Assembly (NCBI GenBank): GCA_017577575.1
Contig: PKRG01000006.1
Span: forward strand, 1 to 64,000
DNA length: 64,000 nt
Direction of reading: 5' to 3'
Source: Acidimicrobiia bacterium
GTDB taxonomy: Bacteria; Actinomycetota; Acidimicrobiia; Spongiisociales; ZC4RG35
Shown: in pieces, positions 45,581 through 55,810 of the stretch
Numbering within the stretch: the first letter of the stretch is position 1
Layout of the letters: each line of letters begins with the position of its first letter
Position numbers and translations under genes: made by a program
The notes under the pieces: model-generated
Database searches by the model: none
What the model was told of the DNA's origin: nothing
The model's input: the letters and a program-made list of their open reading frames with translations, nothing else

Positions 45581-46921
45581 ATGCCCGACGATCTCCACCG
45601 CCTGGTCGAAGAAGACTTCCCGAGGCTGCGTGCGATCCTCGAGGATCTCGTCCGCATCCCGTCGGTGAGCGCCCCGGGGCACGACCCGGAGAACGTGCGT
45701 CGCTCCGCCGACCACGTCGCCGGCTTGCTGCGGGCCGAGGGCCTCTCCGACGTGCAGCTGCTCGAGCTGGAGGGCGCCCATCCCGCCGTGTTCGGCCAGA
45801 TCCCCGGGCCGGAAGGGGCCCCGACCGTGCTCCTCTACGCCCACCACGACGTGCAGCCGCCGGGGCCCGCAGAGGAGTGGGAGACCGGCCCGTTCGACCC
45901 GTTCGAGTCCGGCGGACGGCTCTATGGGCGAGGGGCCAGCGACGACAAGTCCGGCATAGTCATGCATCTCGGCGCCATCCGCGCCCTCAAAAGCGACGCC
46001 GGGGTCGGCATCAAGGTCTTCGTCGAAGGAGAGGAGGAGGTCGGCTCGCCGCACCTGCCGGACTTCCTCGAGGAGTACTCCGACCTCCTCGCCGCCGACG
46101 TCATCGTCATCGCCGACTCCAGCAACTGGGACACCGGTGTCCCGACGCTCACCACCTCCTTGCGCGGCTTGGTATCGGTGATCGTGGAGGTCCGCACCCT
46201 GCACAGCGCCCAGCACTCCGGCATGTTCGGGGGCCTCTACCCGGACGCCATCACCGCCCTCAGCCGCCTCCTGGCCACGCTCCACACCGACGACGGCTCG
46301 GTGGCGGTCGAAGGGCTGATCTCGGAGGAGGTGGAGGGCTTGGAGCTGTCGGAGGAGCAGGCGCGGGCCCAGGCGACCGCCCTGCCCGGGGTGCAGACCA
46401 TCGGAACCGGGTCCCTGGTGTCGCGGATGTGGACCAAGCCGGCCATCGCCGTCCTCGCCGTCGACGCCCCACCCCTCTCCGAGGCGATCAACCAGCTGGT
46501 GCCGGTGGCCCGGGCCAAGGTGAGCATGCGGATCCCGCCCGCCCAGGACCCCGATGCGGCGATGGAGGCTCTGACGAACCATCTGAAAGCGCATGCCCCC
46601 TGGGGGGCACAGGTCACCGTCACGCCCGCCGAGGCGGGCCGGGGCTTCGCCCTGTCCACCGAGGGCCCCGCCTTCGAGGCGTGGCGCGAGGGCATGCGCC
46701 GGGCCTGGGGACGGGAGCCGGTCGAGATGGGCGTGGGCGGGTCCATCCCGTTCGTCGCCGCCTTCTCGGAGAAGATGCCGCAGGCGCCGATCGTCCTCGT
46801 CGGGGCGGGCGACCCGAAGTCCTCGGTCCATGCCCCCAACGAGTCCCAGGACCTCGACGACCTGAAGAAGTCCGTCCTGGCGGAGGCCATCGCCCTCCGC
46901 ATCCTCGCCGGCCGCGGCTGA
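45581..46921 (+). CDS. M20-family zinc dipeptidase
   Basis: 446 residues. The metal ligands are in YAHHDVQPPGP, GRGASDDKSG and VEGEEEVGSPHLP (the catalytic Glu pair), with a late His in KSSVHAPNESQDL. An internal dimerisation domain (about 190-320) contains HSAQHSGMFGG. It resembles dipeptidases of the M20 DapE/ArgE/CNDP-like group that cleave short peptides. Its end nearly touches the trmL start. Confidence 0.95.
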   Translation: MPDDLHRLVEEDFPRLRAILEDLVRIPSVSAPGHDPENVRRSADHVAGLLRAEGLSDVQLLELEGAHPAVFGQIPGPEGAPTVLLYAHHDVQPPGPAEEWETGPFDPFESGGRLYGRGASDDKSGIVMHLGAIRALKSDAGVGIKVFVEGEEEVGSPHLPDFLEEYSDLLAADVIVIADSSNWDTGVPTLTTSLRGLVSVIVEVRTLHSAQHSGMFGGLYPDAITALSRLLATLHTDDGSVAVEGLISEEVEGLELSEEQARAQATALPGVQTIGTGSLVSRMWTKPAIAVLAVDAPPLSEAINQLVPVARAKVSMRIPPAQDPDAAMEALTNHLKAHAPWGAQVTVTPAEAGRGFALSTEGPAFEAWREGMRRAWGREPVEMGVGGSIPFVAAFSEKMPQAPIVLVGAGDPKSSVHAPNESQDLDDLKKSVLAEAIALRILAGRG

Positions 46922-46923
46922 GT

Positions 46924-47445
46924 GTGTTCGACGTCGTCTTCTATCACCCCGAGATCCCGCCCAACACCGGAAACGCCATGCGGCTGGCGGCGGTGACGGG
47001 ATGTCGGCTCCACTTGATCGAGCCGCTGGGATACACCCTCGACGACGCCAAGCTGCGCCGGGCGGGCATGGACTACCGCGATCGGGCGACGGTCACCGTC
47101 CATCCCGACCTGGAGGCCTGCGCCGCCGCCCTCTCCGGCCGCCGGGTCTTCGCCTTCACGGTGGATGCCCACGTCCTCTACACCGACCTCGCCTACGAGC
47201 CGGGCGACGTGCTCCTGTTCGGGCCCGAGTCGGTGGGCTTGCCCGACGAGGTGCAGCACCACCCCTGGGTGAGCGAGCGGGTCCGGATCCCCATGGTGGC
47301 CGGGGTCAGGTCGCTCAACCTGTCCAACGCCGCCGCCATCGCCGTGTACGAGGCCTGGCGCCAGCAAGGTTTCGCGGGATCGTCCCGCCGGAGGGCCGCA
47401 GGCGAGGGCCCGTCCAGCGAAGACGGGGCCGGCGCGATCCGCTAG
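46924..47445 (+). CDS. trmL: tRNA (cytidine(34)-2'-O)-methyltransferase
   Basis: 173 residues of the SPOUT class. It methylates the wobble ribose of certain leucine tRNAs. Signatures: YHPEIPPNTGNAMRLAA, PLGYTLDDAKLRRAGMDY, LFGPESVGLPDE and IPMVAGVRSLNLSNAAAI, the knot that binds AdoMet. The start is GTG at 46924, 2 bases after the previous stop. It fits the TrmL/YibK length with a short extra C-terminal tail of about 25 residues. Confidence 0.94.
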   Translation: MFDVVFYHPEIPPNTGNAMRLAAVTGCRLHLIEPLGYTLDDAKLRRAGMDYRDRATVTVHPDLEACAAALSGRRVFAFTVDAHVLYTDLAYEPGDVLLFGPESVGLPDEVQHHPWVSERVRIPMVAGVRSLNLSNAAAIAVYEAWRQQGFAGSSRRRAAGEGPSSEDGAGAIR

Positions 47446-47476
47446 CTGCCCCGGGCCCGGCGCCGCCCCGCCCGCC

Positions 47477-48142
47477 TCACAGCTCGAAGAGGCGGGGCGT
47501 GGCCGATTCGATCTGGCGCAGGCCGTCGTAGTCGACCTCGCGGGTCTCGAGGCCGCGCGCCTCGGCCAGGGTGCGGGCCTGCGGCGACACCAGCTGGGCG
47601 ACGAGTATCCCCCGAACGGGGGCGAGCCGGGGGTCGAGGTCGAGACGCTCCACGTAACGGGCGAGCTGTTCGACCCCGTCGATCTCGCCGCGTCGCTTGA
47701 TCTCGACCGCCACCGTCCGCCCCGAGGCGTCGACGCACAGCATGTCGACCGGCCCGAGCGCGGTGGGGTACTCGCGCCGGATCAGCTCCATCCCCTCTTC
47801 CAGGACGTGGGGACGCTCGGCCAACAGCTCCTGGAGGTGCGCTTCCACCCCGTCCTTCTGTAGCCCCGGGTCCTCCCCCAGGTCGTGGGTGGTGTCGGCG
47901 AGGATCTCGTGCATGGTGATGACCAGCTTCTCGCCCTTGGGGTTGGTCACCTCCCACAGCCCGTCGTACTCGCGCAGCGTGTTGGGGGCGTTCATCCAGT
48001 TGAGGGGCTTGTAGGCACCGCCGTCGGCGTGGACGGCCACGCATCCGTCGGCCTTCACCATCACGAGGCGAACCGCTTCCGGCAGGTGGGCGGTGAGTCG
48101 GCCCTCGTAGTCGACGGTGCAGCGAGCGATGACGAGCCGCAT
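47477..48142 (-). CDS. nucS: Mismatch-specific endonuclease NucS/EndoMS
   Basis: 221 residues. NucS cuts both strands at mismatches and replaces MutS/MutL in most Actinobacteria and many Archaea. The N-terminal dimerisation and DNA-binding part has YKPLNWMNAPNTLRE; the C-terminal RecB-like nuclease has GPVDMLCVDASG and AVEIKRRGEIDGVEQLARYV, the active-site D-ExK motif. The start MRLVIARCTVDYEGRL is canonical. It lies 10 bases after the MFS gene and may be cotranscribed. Confidence 0.97.
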   Translation of the reverse strand: MRLVIARCTVDYEGRLTAHLPEAVRLVMVKADGCVAVHADGGAYKPLNWMNAPNTLREYDGLWEVTNPKGEKLVITMHEILADTTHDLGEDPGLQKDGVEAHLQELLAERPHVLEEGMELIRREYPTALGPVDMLCVDASGRTVAVEIKRRGEIDGVEQLARYVERLDLDPRLAPVRGILVAQLVSPQARTLAEARGLETREVDYDGLRQIESATPRLFEL

Positions 48143-48152
48143 CGGAGGGAGG

Positions 48153-49316
48153 TTACGAGACGACGGGCGCCACGCGGTCTTCCCGGATCCCGCCGGCCAG
48201 CCACGCCGCCACCACCCCGAGGCCGGCCACCGCCAGCCACCCCGGCCGGTACGTCCCGGTGAGGTCCACCGCCGCCCCGAAGATCGGCGCCCCGGTCGCC
48301 ATGCCGCCCAGGAACCCGGCCATCATCACCCCGGAGCCGCGGCCGGCCGCACCCGGCGGGGAGAGCTCCATCACCGCCAGGTTGCCGACGACGTTCCAGG
48401 CCATGGGACCGAGGCCGATCAGGACGGCCACCGGCCACAGCCATCCTCCGGCCGGGGCAACGGCCAACAGGACGGCGGCGAGACCGGTCATCGCCGCCAT
48501 CGCCGCCAGGGTCCGGTGGTGGCCGAACACCCGCTCGGACAGCGGGCCGGCGGTGAGGCGGGTGATGAACCCGGTCAGCCCGAACAGCGACACGAGCGCC
48601 CCTCCCTGGGCGGTGGAGAGCCCGAAGCTCTCGTGGGCGTAGGAGGGCAGGTACGTCTGCAGGCTGCCCACCGCCAGGCCCAGGCAACCCCCGTAGAAGG
48701 CCAGGCGCATGACCGCCGGCGACACCCGCACGCGCTCGCGTCGGGCCCCGAGCGGAGCGCGAGGAGATCCCCGGGTGATGGCGAACAGGACGACGAGGCC
48801 GACCAGGGGCACGAGGGCGGCGACGGAGATGGTCCCCCGCCAGCCCAGGACCGACGCCGCTCCCAGCGGGAGCAGGATCCCGCCGAGGAAGTTGCCGGCC
48901 TGGACCCCGGCTTGCTTGACGCCGGTGAGGAACCCCCTCCGGCCGGCCTCGACCTGGGACATGATGAGGCGGTTGGTGGCGGGGTTGGCCATCGCCTGGG
49001 CGACGCCGCAGAGGATGGACATGGCGGCGAGCATGAGATACCCGACCGACATCCCCATCGACACGAACCCGATGCCGGCGAGAGCCAGCGTCGCCGCCGT
49101 GGCGTGGCGGGGAGCCAGCCGGTCGGCGAAGGAACCGGTCGCCGGCGAGACCACGGCACCGGTGGCGGTGACGACCGTGACGAGGATGCCGATCTGCCAC
49201 CGGGCGGCGGAGAACTCCTCACGGAGCGGCGTCGCCAGGACCGAGAAGATCGGCAGGGCGAACGTCGACGACGCCATCGTGATGGCGAGCACGACGCCCA
49301 GGCCGATTCTCCGCAT
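48153..49316 (-). CDS. Major facilitator superfamily transporter
   Basis: 387 residues with twelve predicted membrane segments. The MFS motif-A-like loop is GSFADRLAPRHATAA between the second and third helices. The substrate is unknown; it resembles oxalate/formate- or nitrate-type MFS carriers only weakly. The ATG at 49316 is preferred over 49346 because the hydrophobic helix begins directly after MRRIG. It precedes nucS by 10 bases. Confidence 0.9.
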   Translation of the reverse strand: MRRIGLGVVLAITMASSTFALPIFSVLATPLREEFSAARWQIGILVTVVTATGAVVSPATGSFADRLAPRHATAATLALAGIGFVSMGMSVGYLMLAAMSILCGVAQAMANPATNRLIMSQVEAGRRGFLTGVKQAGVQAGNFLGGILLPLGAASVLGWRGTISVAALVPLVGLVVLFAITRGSPRAPLGARRERVRVSPAVMRLAFYGGCLGLAVGSLQTYLPSYAHESFGLSTAQGGALVSLFGLTGFITRLTAGPLSERVFGHHRTLAAMAAMTGLAAVLLAVAPAGGWLWPVAVLIGLGPMAWNVVGNLAVMELSPPGAAGRGSGVMMAGFLGGMATGAPIFGAAVDLTGTYRPGWLAVAGLGVVAAWLAGGIREDRVAPVVS

Positions 49317-49378
49317 GGCCCGCCACGGTAGACACCGCGCCGGCACCTGGGCGCATCGCCGTCGGGGACGGGCTCAGA

Positions 49379-49825
49379 TCAGGCCGGCTCGACGTCGGCA
49401 GAAGAGGTGTCCCGGCGCGTGGGGCGGCTGAGGACGAACCAGATGCCGTAGAGGGCGGCCAGCGCCATGATCGTGCGGAGGATCGTGTTGTCGACCAGCA
49501 CGATCGCCGAGAAGCTGATCGAAGCGACGATGCCCACGCAGGCGATCACCTTCGTGCGGACGGTGAGCCCGCCGGCGCGGTAGGCGTGGATGATCCGCCC
49601 GAACACCCGATGGTTGACCAGCCAGTTGTGGAACCGGTCCGACGAGCGGGCGAAGAAGAACGCCGCCAGGATCACGAAGTCGAAGGTCGGGATGCCGGGC
49701 AGGAAGCTCAGGTATGCGAACCCGAGGCAGATCAGGCCGAGGACGAAGTAGATGCCCCGAACGACAGGCGAACGCGCTTTCACCACCGGCTGGGTCGAGG
49801 CGACCGGCTGTGCGGACTCGGTCAT
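49379..49825 (-). CDS. DUF454 (YbaN-like) inner-membrane protein
   Basis: 148 residues with about four membrane segments. The pattern VVRGIYFVLGLICLGFAYL, FLPGIPTFDFVILAAFFFARSSDRFHNWLVNHRVFGRII is the DUF454/YbaN signature. Unknown function. Divergent from the aldolase gene. Confidence 0.92.
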   Translation of the reverse strand: MTESAQPVASTQPVVKARSPVVRGIYFVLGLICLGFAYLSFLPGIPTFDFVILAAFFFARSSDRFHNWLVNHRVFGRIIHAYRAGGLTVRTKVIACVGIVASISFSAIVLVDNTILRTIMALAALYGIWFVLSRPTRRDTSSADVEPA

Positions 49826-49925
49826 GGCCCCGGACACTAAGACGCCGGGGTTCTGACAGCGAGTCGACAACCGACCTCCTGGCAGGGCGCTAGCGTCGAT
49901 CGAGAACGAAGAATCAGGAGGGACC

Positions 49926-50954
<1,029 letters not shown>

Positions 50955-50969
50955 CAGAATGACCCAGCC

Positions 50970-52349
50970 ATGAACGATCGACGCCACCAGACGTGGGCGA
51001 ACTCGAACCGGTTCGTCCCCAGAGTCTTCGTACAGCCGTTCAAGCGTTTCACCCAGATAGAAGCCGCCTCGGGGATCGTCCTCCTCGTGGCTGCGGCGGT
51101 GGCGTTGATCTGGGCGAACTCTCCGCTCGCCGACAGCTACTTCCACCTCTTCGAGGAGTGGATCGTCGAGATCCAGTTCGGCCCGATCCACCTCGAAGAG
51201 ACGTTCGGCCACATGATCAACGACGGGCTGATGGCGTTCTTCTTCTTCGTCGTCGGCCTCGAGATCAAGCGCGAGATCGTGATGGGAGAGTTCCGCGACC
51301 CCCGGGCGGCGGCGCTGCCGGCGATCGCCGCCCTCGGCGGGATGATCGTGCCGGCGGCGATCTACTTCGCGTTCGCCGGCGGCACGCCCGGGGCCGAGAC
51401 CGGCTGGGGGATCCCGATGGCCACCGACATCGCCTTCGCCGTGGGCGTCCTGTCGCTCCTCGGCAGGAAGGTGCCCACGTCCGGGAAGCTGTTCATCCTG
51501 GCGCTGGCCATCGCCGACGACATCGGGGCGATCCTCGTCATCGCCATCTTCTACACCTCCGACCTGCGTTTCGCCTGGCTGGTGGCGGCCCTGGCCGGTT
51601 TGGCCGTGGTCACCGTCGCCCAACGGGTCGGGATCCGCTCCCTCGCCTTCTACTGGCCGGTGGCGATCGCCATCTGGTTCGCCCTGCTGGAGTCGGGCGT
51701 GCACGCCACCTTGGCCGGGGTCGCCCTGGGCCTCCTCACCCCCGCCCGGCCCATGTACTCGCCCCAGGAGCTCGACCGCAAGGCCCGCCAGATCCTCGAC
51801 ATGTACCCGATGGGTGACACGGTCGAGGACCTCCAGCACGCCGAGCACGAGGCGATGCTGCTCACCGAGATCTCCCGCGAGTCGGCCTCGCCTCTGACCC
51901 GACTCGAGCACAAGATGCTTCCCTGGTCCTCGTTCGCCGTGATCCCGCTATTCGCCCTGGCCAACGCCGGAGTCTCGTTCGCCGGCACCGACGTGGCCGA
52001 CCTCATCACCCACCCGGTGTCCCTGGGCGTCGGCCTCGGCCTCCTGTTCGGCAAGCCGATCGGGATCACCCTGTTCACGTGGCTGGCGGTCCGGCTGGGT
52101 GTCGGCCGGATGCCGACGGGGACGCGGTGGGCCCACATCGTGGGCCTGGGCACGGTAGCGGGCATAGGCTTCACCGTGGCCCTGTTCGTGACGGCGCTCG
52201 CCTTCCAGGACCCGCGGATGGGCGACGTCGCCAAGGTGGGAATCTTCGCCGGGTCGCTGGTCGCCGCTCTGGCGGGAGCGGCCATCCTCCTCTCGACCCG
52301 GGCGCCCGTCCCCGAAGCCGAGCCCGAGCCGGTGCCCGTCTCCACGTGA
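50970..52349 (+). CDS. nhaA: Na+/H+ antiporter NhaA
   Basis: 459 residues, 12 membrane segments. The ion-binding aspartates are Asp183-Asp184 in LAIADDIGAI, and Asp153 in MATDIAFAVG matches the conserved helix IV residue. It exchanges sodium for protons at the cell membrane. An insertion of about 30 charged residues after the seventh helix (near 265-300) and a proline-rich tail extend it beyond the E. coli length of 388. Its stop overlaps the next small gene by 4 bases. Confidence 0.97.
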   Translation: MNDRRHQTWANSNRFVPRVFVQPFKRFTQIEAASGIVLLVAAAVALIWANSPLADSYFHLFEEWIVEIQFGPIHLEETFGHMINDGLMAFFFFVVGLEIKREIVMGEFRDPRAAALPAIAALGGMIVPAAIYFAFAGGTPGAETGWGIPMATDIAFAVGVLSLLGRKVPTSGKLFILALAIADDIGAILVIAIFYTSDLRFAWLVAALAGLAVVTVAQRVGIRSLAFYWPVAIAIWFALLESGVHATLAGVALGLLTPARPMYSPQELDRKARQILDMYPMGDTVEDLQHAEHEAMLLTEISRESASPLTRLEHKMLPWSSFAVIPLFALANAGVSFAGTDVADLITHPVSLGVGLGLLFGKPIGITLFTWLAVRLGVGRMPTGTRWAHIVGLGTVAGIGFTVALFVTALAFQDPRMGDVAKVGIFAGSLVAALAGAAILLSTRAPVPEAEPEPVPVST

Positions 52350-52510
52350 AGCCCCCGGAGAAGATCTCGTGCGTGGACTGTGGCGGTGAGTGTCACCTGA
52401 TCTCGTACCTTTCCGACGAAGAGCCACTGGAACCGGGCACGGTGCTGTCGTACCGGTGCTCGGACTGCAACGATCGATGGGACCTCGTGTGGGAGCCTGA
52501 CCAGGAGTGA
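52346..52510 (+). CDS. 54-residue zinc-ribbon-like protein
   Basis: A short gene that length filters would miss. GTG start at 52346 overlaps the nhaA stop (GTGA), and its own stop overlaps the next gene (GTGA). Cysteines: 9 and 12 (CVDC), 16, then 38 and 41 (CSDC), a CxxC...CxxC zinc-ribbon pattern. No hydrophobic segment. The overlaps on both sides argue that it is real and cotranslated. Function unknown. Confidence 0.75.
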   Translation: MKPPEKISCVDCGGECHLISYLSDEEPLEPGTVLSYRCSDCNDRWDLVWEPDQE

Positions 52511-53934
52511 CCGCCGGCGGAGAGCTCGACGCAGTCGTCATCGGGTCCGGCCCGAACGGGCTCGCCGCCGCCATCACCATCGCCCGCCACGGCGGCTCGG
52601 TGTTGGTGGTGGAAGGGGCCGACACACCGGGCGGCGGGTTGCGCAGTGCCGAGCTCACCGTGCCCGGCCTGCGCCACGACGTCTGCTCGACGATCCACGT
52701 GCTCGGGGCGGGATCGCCCTTCCTTCGCTCCCTGCCCCTGGAAGAGCACGGCCTCGAATGGGTCCACCCCGACGTCATGCTCGCCCACCCGCTCGACCCC
52801 GGGCGGGCCGCGCTTCTCTTCCGATCGGTCGAAGAGACGGCCGCCGGGCTGGGGCCGGACGCCGACCGCTACCTGGCCACGGTCGGCACCGTGACGGAGA
52901 TGTGGGACGACATCGAGGACGCCATCCTGGGGCCCATCATCCGCTGGCCGCGTCGCCCGGTGCCGCTGGTGCGCTTCGGGCTCAAGGCATTGCTCCCCGC
53001 CACGCTCACCGCCCGGCGCTTCCGCACCGATTCGGCCGCAGCCCTCTTCGCCGGCTGCGCCGCCCACGCCTTCATACCGCTCGACCGGCCCCTGACGTCG
53101 GCGTTCGGCCTCACGTTGATGGCGGCCGGCCACCGCTTCGGCTGGCCCTTCGCCAGAGGCGGCTCCCAGGCCCTGGCCGACGCCATGATCTCCTACCTGA
53201 AGAGCCTGGGAGGGCAGGTGGAGACGGGGAGGTTCATCCGCTCCCTGGCCGAGCTGCCTCGGTCCCGTGTGATCCTCGCCGACATCTCCCCCCGGGCCCT
53301 CGCCGACCTGCTCTCCGACCGCGTCCCTCCCGAGTTCCTCCGCCAGTACCGCCGCTTCCGCCCCGGCCCGGGGGTGTACAAGGTCGACTACGCCCTCACC
53401 GAGCCGGTGCCGTGGATCAACCCCGACCTAGCCCGGGCGGGGACGCTGCATCTGGGCGGGACCGCCGAAGCGATAGCCGCCGCCGAGTCGGCGGCGTGGG
53501 CGGGGCTGGATCCCAGGCGACCGTTCACGCTCGTCGCCCAGCCGACGCTGTTCGACCCCACCCGCTCCGACGGCACCCACCACGCCCTGTGGGTCTACGC
53601 CCACGTCCCGCATGGCTCCGTCTCCGACCACCTCGGGGCTATCGAGAGCCTGATAACGGAGCTGGCGCCGGGATTCGGCGACATCGTGGCCGCCCGGAGC
53701 ATCCTCACCCCGGCTGACCTGGAGGCGATGAACCCGAACCTCATCGGCGGCGACATCTCCGGCGGCGCCCACACGATCCGCCAGCTCTTGTTCCGCCCGG
53801 CCCGGCGCCTCGACCCCTACACGACGCCCATGGACCGGGTGTTCCTCTGCTCGGCGTCGACCCCTCCGGGCGGCGGCGCCCATGGGATGAGCGGCCACCT
53901 CGCGGCCCTGTCGGCCATCGAGCGCTGGCTCTGA
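52507..53934 (+). CDS. Phytoene-desaturase-like FAD/NAD oxidoreductase
   Basis: 475 residues. The N-terminal FAD motif is GSGPNGLAAAITIARHGGSV at about residues 13-31, followed by GGGLRSAELTVPGLRHDVCS. The end is the typical LCSASTPPGGGAHGMSGHLAA. It is of the broad CrtI/PDS-related family with many unassigned members; no carotenoid genes are nearby. GTG start inside the previous stop. Substrate unknown. Confidence 0.9.
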   Translation: MTAGGELDAVVIGSGPNGLAAAITIARHGGSVLVVEGADTPGGGLRSAELTVPGLRHDVCSTIHVLGAGSPFLRSLPLEEHGLEWVHPDVMLAHPLDPGRAALLFRSVEETAAGLGPDADRYLATVGTVTEMWDDIEDAILGPIIRWPRRPVPLVRFGLKALLPATLTARRFRTDSAAALFAGCAAHAFIPLDRPLTSAFGLTLMAAGHRFGWPFARGGSQALADAMISYLKSLGGQVETGRFIRSLAELPRSRVILADISPRALADLLSDRVPPEFLRQYRRFRPGPGVYKVDYALTEPVPWINPDLARAGTLHLGGTAEAIAAAESAAWAGLDPRRPFTLVAQPTLFDPTRSDGTHHALWVYAHVPHGSVSDHLGAIESLITELAPGFGDIVAARSILTPADLEAMNPNLIGGDISGGAHTIRQLLFRPARRLDPYTTPMDRVFLCSASTPPGGGAHGMSGHLAALSAIERWL

Positions 53935-53937
53935 GGT

Positions 53938-54678
53938 TCAGGCGCGGCGCGCCGCCTCCGCCAGTTCGGCGATACGGGTGACATGGGATCCCTTCCAGTA
54001 CAGGCGCCCGCAGTCCGAGCAGCGCCAGATCTCGTCCTGGTCCCGGCGCACGGCGTCGGGGAGGAGATGTTCCACCGCGGCCTTCTCGACCGCCTCGATA
54101 GTGGAGTTGCAGACCGCGCAGCGACCGAACGGGCGGATCGCCGACTGGAGGTGGAACCGGGAGACCACCTCCAGCAACTGGGCCCGCGGCTCGGTCGCAC
54201 GGACGAAGTAGCCGTGGGTGAGCTCGCCGTGCTTGAGGAGCTGCACGTCCCTGGTGAGGAGGAGCCGCCACTCGTCCACCGAGCGTCGCACCAGCTCGGC
54301 ATCGTCGGCCCGAGGGTCGTATCGGGTGTCGAAGCCCAGCAGTCGCAGGTAGCGGGCCAGGCGCCCGAGGTGGACATCGGCGACGAATCGCGGCTCGCGC
54401 AGGGGCCGGGGCCGGAGCCGGACGAGGGGCGAGATGTCGAAGGACTCGAACACGGGATAGACGCTGATGCGCTCGCCGCCGGTGAGGCGATGCGAGAAAT
54501 CGACCGACTCGCCGTCGACGAGTATGAGGTCGACTTCTGTGTGCGGCACTCCGCAGGACTCGATCAGGTCCTTGACGGAGGGCGAGAGCTCGAAGCTGCG
54601 CACCACCCGGCCGTCGGGCGACGCGACGAAATCGCGCAGCTCGGCGTAGAAGCGGATCTCGACGGTGCGCCTCCCCAC
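53938..54678 (-). CDS. Mut7-C RNase-domain protein with N-terminal ubiquitin-like domain
   Basis: 246 residues. Residues about 1-90 resemble the Mut7-C ubiquitin-like (ThiS/MoaD-type) domain (VEIRFYAELRDFV, LILVDGESVDFSHRLTGGERISVYPV). Residues about 105-245 are a Mut7-C domain (PIN-like fold: RFVADVHLGRLARYLRLLGF, LLTRDVQLLKHGEL), ending in a zinc ribbon with CAVC and CSDC. The GTG at 54678 follows GGAGAGAC. Predicted RNase or RNA-binding role; not characterised. Downstream of the 5'-3' exonuclease gene by 13 bases. Confidence 0.9.
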   Translation of the reverse strand: MGRRTVEIRFYAELRDFVASPDGRVVRSFELSPSVKDLIESCGVPHTEVDLILVDGESVDFSHRLTGGERISVYPVFESFDISPLVRLRPRPLREPRFVADVHLGRLARYLRLLGFDTRYDPRADDAELVRRSVDEWRLLLTRDVQLLKHGELTHGYFVRATEPRAQLLEVVSRFHLQSAIRPFGRCAVCNSTIEAVEKAAVEHLLPDAVRRDQDEIWRCSDCGRLYWKGSHVTRIAELAEAARRA

Positions 54679-54691
54679 CGTCTCTCCGCGG

Positions 54692-55528
54692 CTAGAAGCC
54701 GAGACGCTCACAGAGCGCCGCGTACTCGGGCTCGTCGAAGCCCTTCCAGCGGAGGTCCTCGACGCTCTCTTCGAGCGGCACGTCACGGCGCAGGGTCGTC
54801 AGCGTCCGGTACAGCATCGCCGTATCCCGGTTCTCCCGCAGCACCTGGGCGAGCTTGGCCGCCCCCCTCACATCCACGTCCCAGTCCCTCTCGTCGTCGG
54901 GGATCATCTCGATCCGGCCGTACCTCCGCAGCACGGCGGCGGCGGACTTGGCGCCCCAGCCCGGCAGCCCGGGAACGCCGTCGGCGCTGTCGCCGACGAG
55001 AGCCAGATAGTCGGGGATGGACTCCGGGCGGACCCCGAACTTCTCCACCACCCCGTCCTCATCGAACCACCGGTCGCGCATGCGGTCCCACACGACGACC
55101 CGGTCGCCCACGACGCACTGCATCAGGTCCTTGTCGGGGCTGCAGAGCACGATCTGGTCGAAGTCGTCCATCCACCGCAGCGCGGCGGTGGCGATGGCGT
55201 CGTCGGCTTCGAACTCGACCATGCCCCACACCACTATCCCGGCCGCCGCCAGCGCCTCCTCGGCGATGGGGAACTGGGCCAACAGGGCGGGGTCGACGCC
55301 CTCACCGGTCTTGTAGCCGAAGAAGAGGTCGTTGCGGAACGACTCGATGACGGTGTCGAAGGCGGCCGCCACGTGGGTGACGTCGGGCCGCTCCAGCAGC
55401 GCCAACGTCCCGGTGAGCACCCCATGCACGGCGTTGACGTCGGTCCCGTCGGGCGCCAGACGCGTGTTCTTTCGGCCGTAGAAGGCCCGGAACAGCTCGA
55501 AGGTGCCGTCGATGAGGTGGAGCTTCAC
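54692..55528 (-). CDS. 5'-3' exonuclease (PolA N-terminal-type, FEN-like)
   Basis: 278 residues. The N-terminal PIN-like domain (KLHLIDGTFELFRAFY, VAAAFDTVIESFRNDL, EFEADDAIATAALRW, LCSPDKDLMQCV) and the helix-hairpin-helix (DSADGVPGLPGWGAKSAAAVL) match the 5' nuclease of DNA polymerase I as a free protein. Metal-binding aspartates are visible. The start is uncertain: GTG at 55528 gives the family N-terminus; GTG at 55537 is also possible; no clear ribosome binding site for either. Confidence 0.93.
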   Translation of the reverse strand: MKLHLIDGTFELFRAFYGRKNTRLAPDGTDVNAVHGVLTGTLALLERPDVTHVAAAFDTVIESFRNDLFFGYKTGEGVDPALLAQFPIAEEALAAAGIVVWGMVEFEADDAIATAALRWMDDFDQIVLCSPDKDLMQCVVGDRVVVWDRMRDRWFDEDGVVEKFGVRPESIPDYLALVGDSADGVPGLPGWGAKSAAAVLRRYGRIEMIPDDERDWDVDVRGAAKLAQVLRENRDTAMLYRTLTTLRRDVPLEESVEDLRWKGFDEPEYAALCERLGF

Positions 55529-55575
55529 CGACACCACTGTAGGTGGGGTGGTGCAATCCCTACCATCGAATCGAA

Positions 55576-55800
55576 ATGAGGACCGGAACCGCGTTGATGT
55601 GGATCGGGCTGGCCATCGTGGCCATCGGCGCCGTCCTCCGCTGGGCGCCGTGGCTACTGAGCTGGTTCGGGAACCTCCCTGGAGACATCCGCCACGAGGG
55701 TGAGCGCACCTCCTTCTACTTCCCGATCACGTCGATGCTCATCCTCTCGGCGATCCTCACCATCGTCCTCAACCTCTTCTTCCGACGGAACGGCTCGTGA
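55576..55800 (+). CDS. DUF2905 small membrane protein
   Basis: 74 residues with two membrane segments (about 6-28 and 50-68) separated by WFGNLPGDIRHEGERTSFYFP, the DUF2905 signature. The start at 55576 lies 15 bases after a weak purine-rich stretch. Unknown function. The next gene starts 11 bases later. Confidence 0.9.
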   Translation: MRTGTALMWIGLAIVAIGAVLRWAPWLLSWFGNLPGDIRHEGERTSFYFPITSMLILSAILTIVLNLFFRRNGS

Positions 55801-55810
55801 CGGTCGGGCG

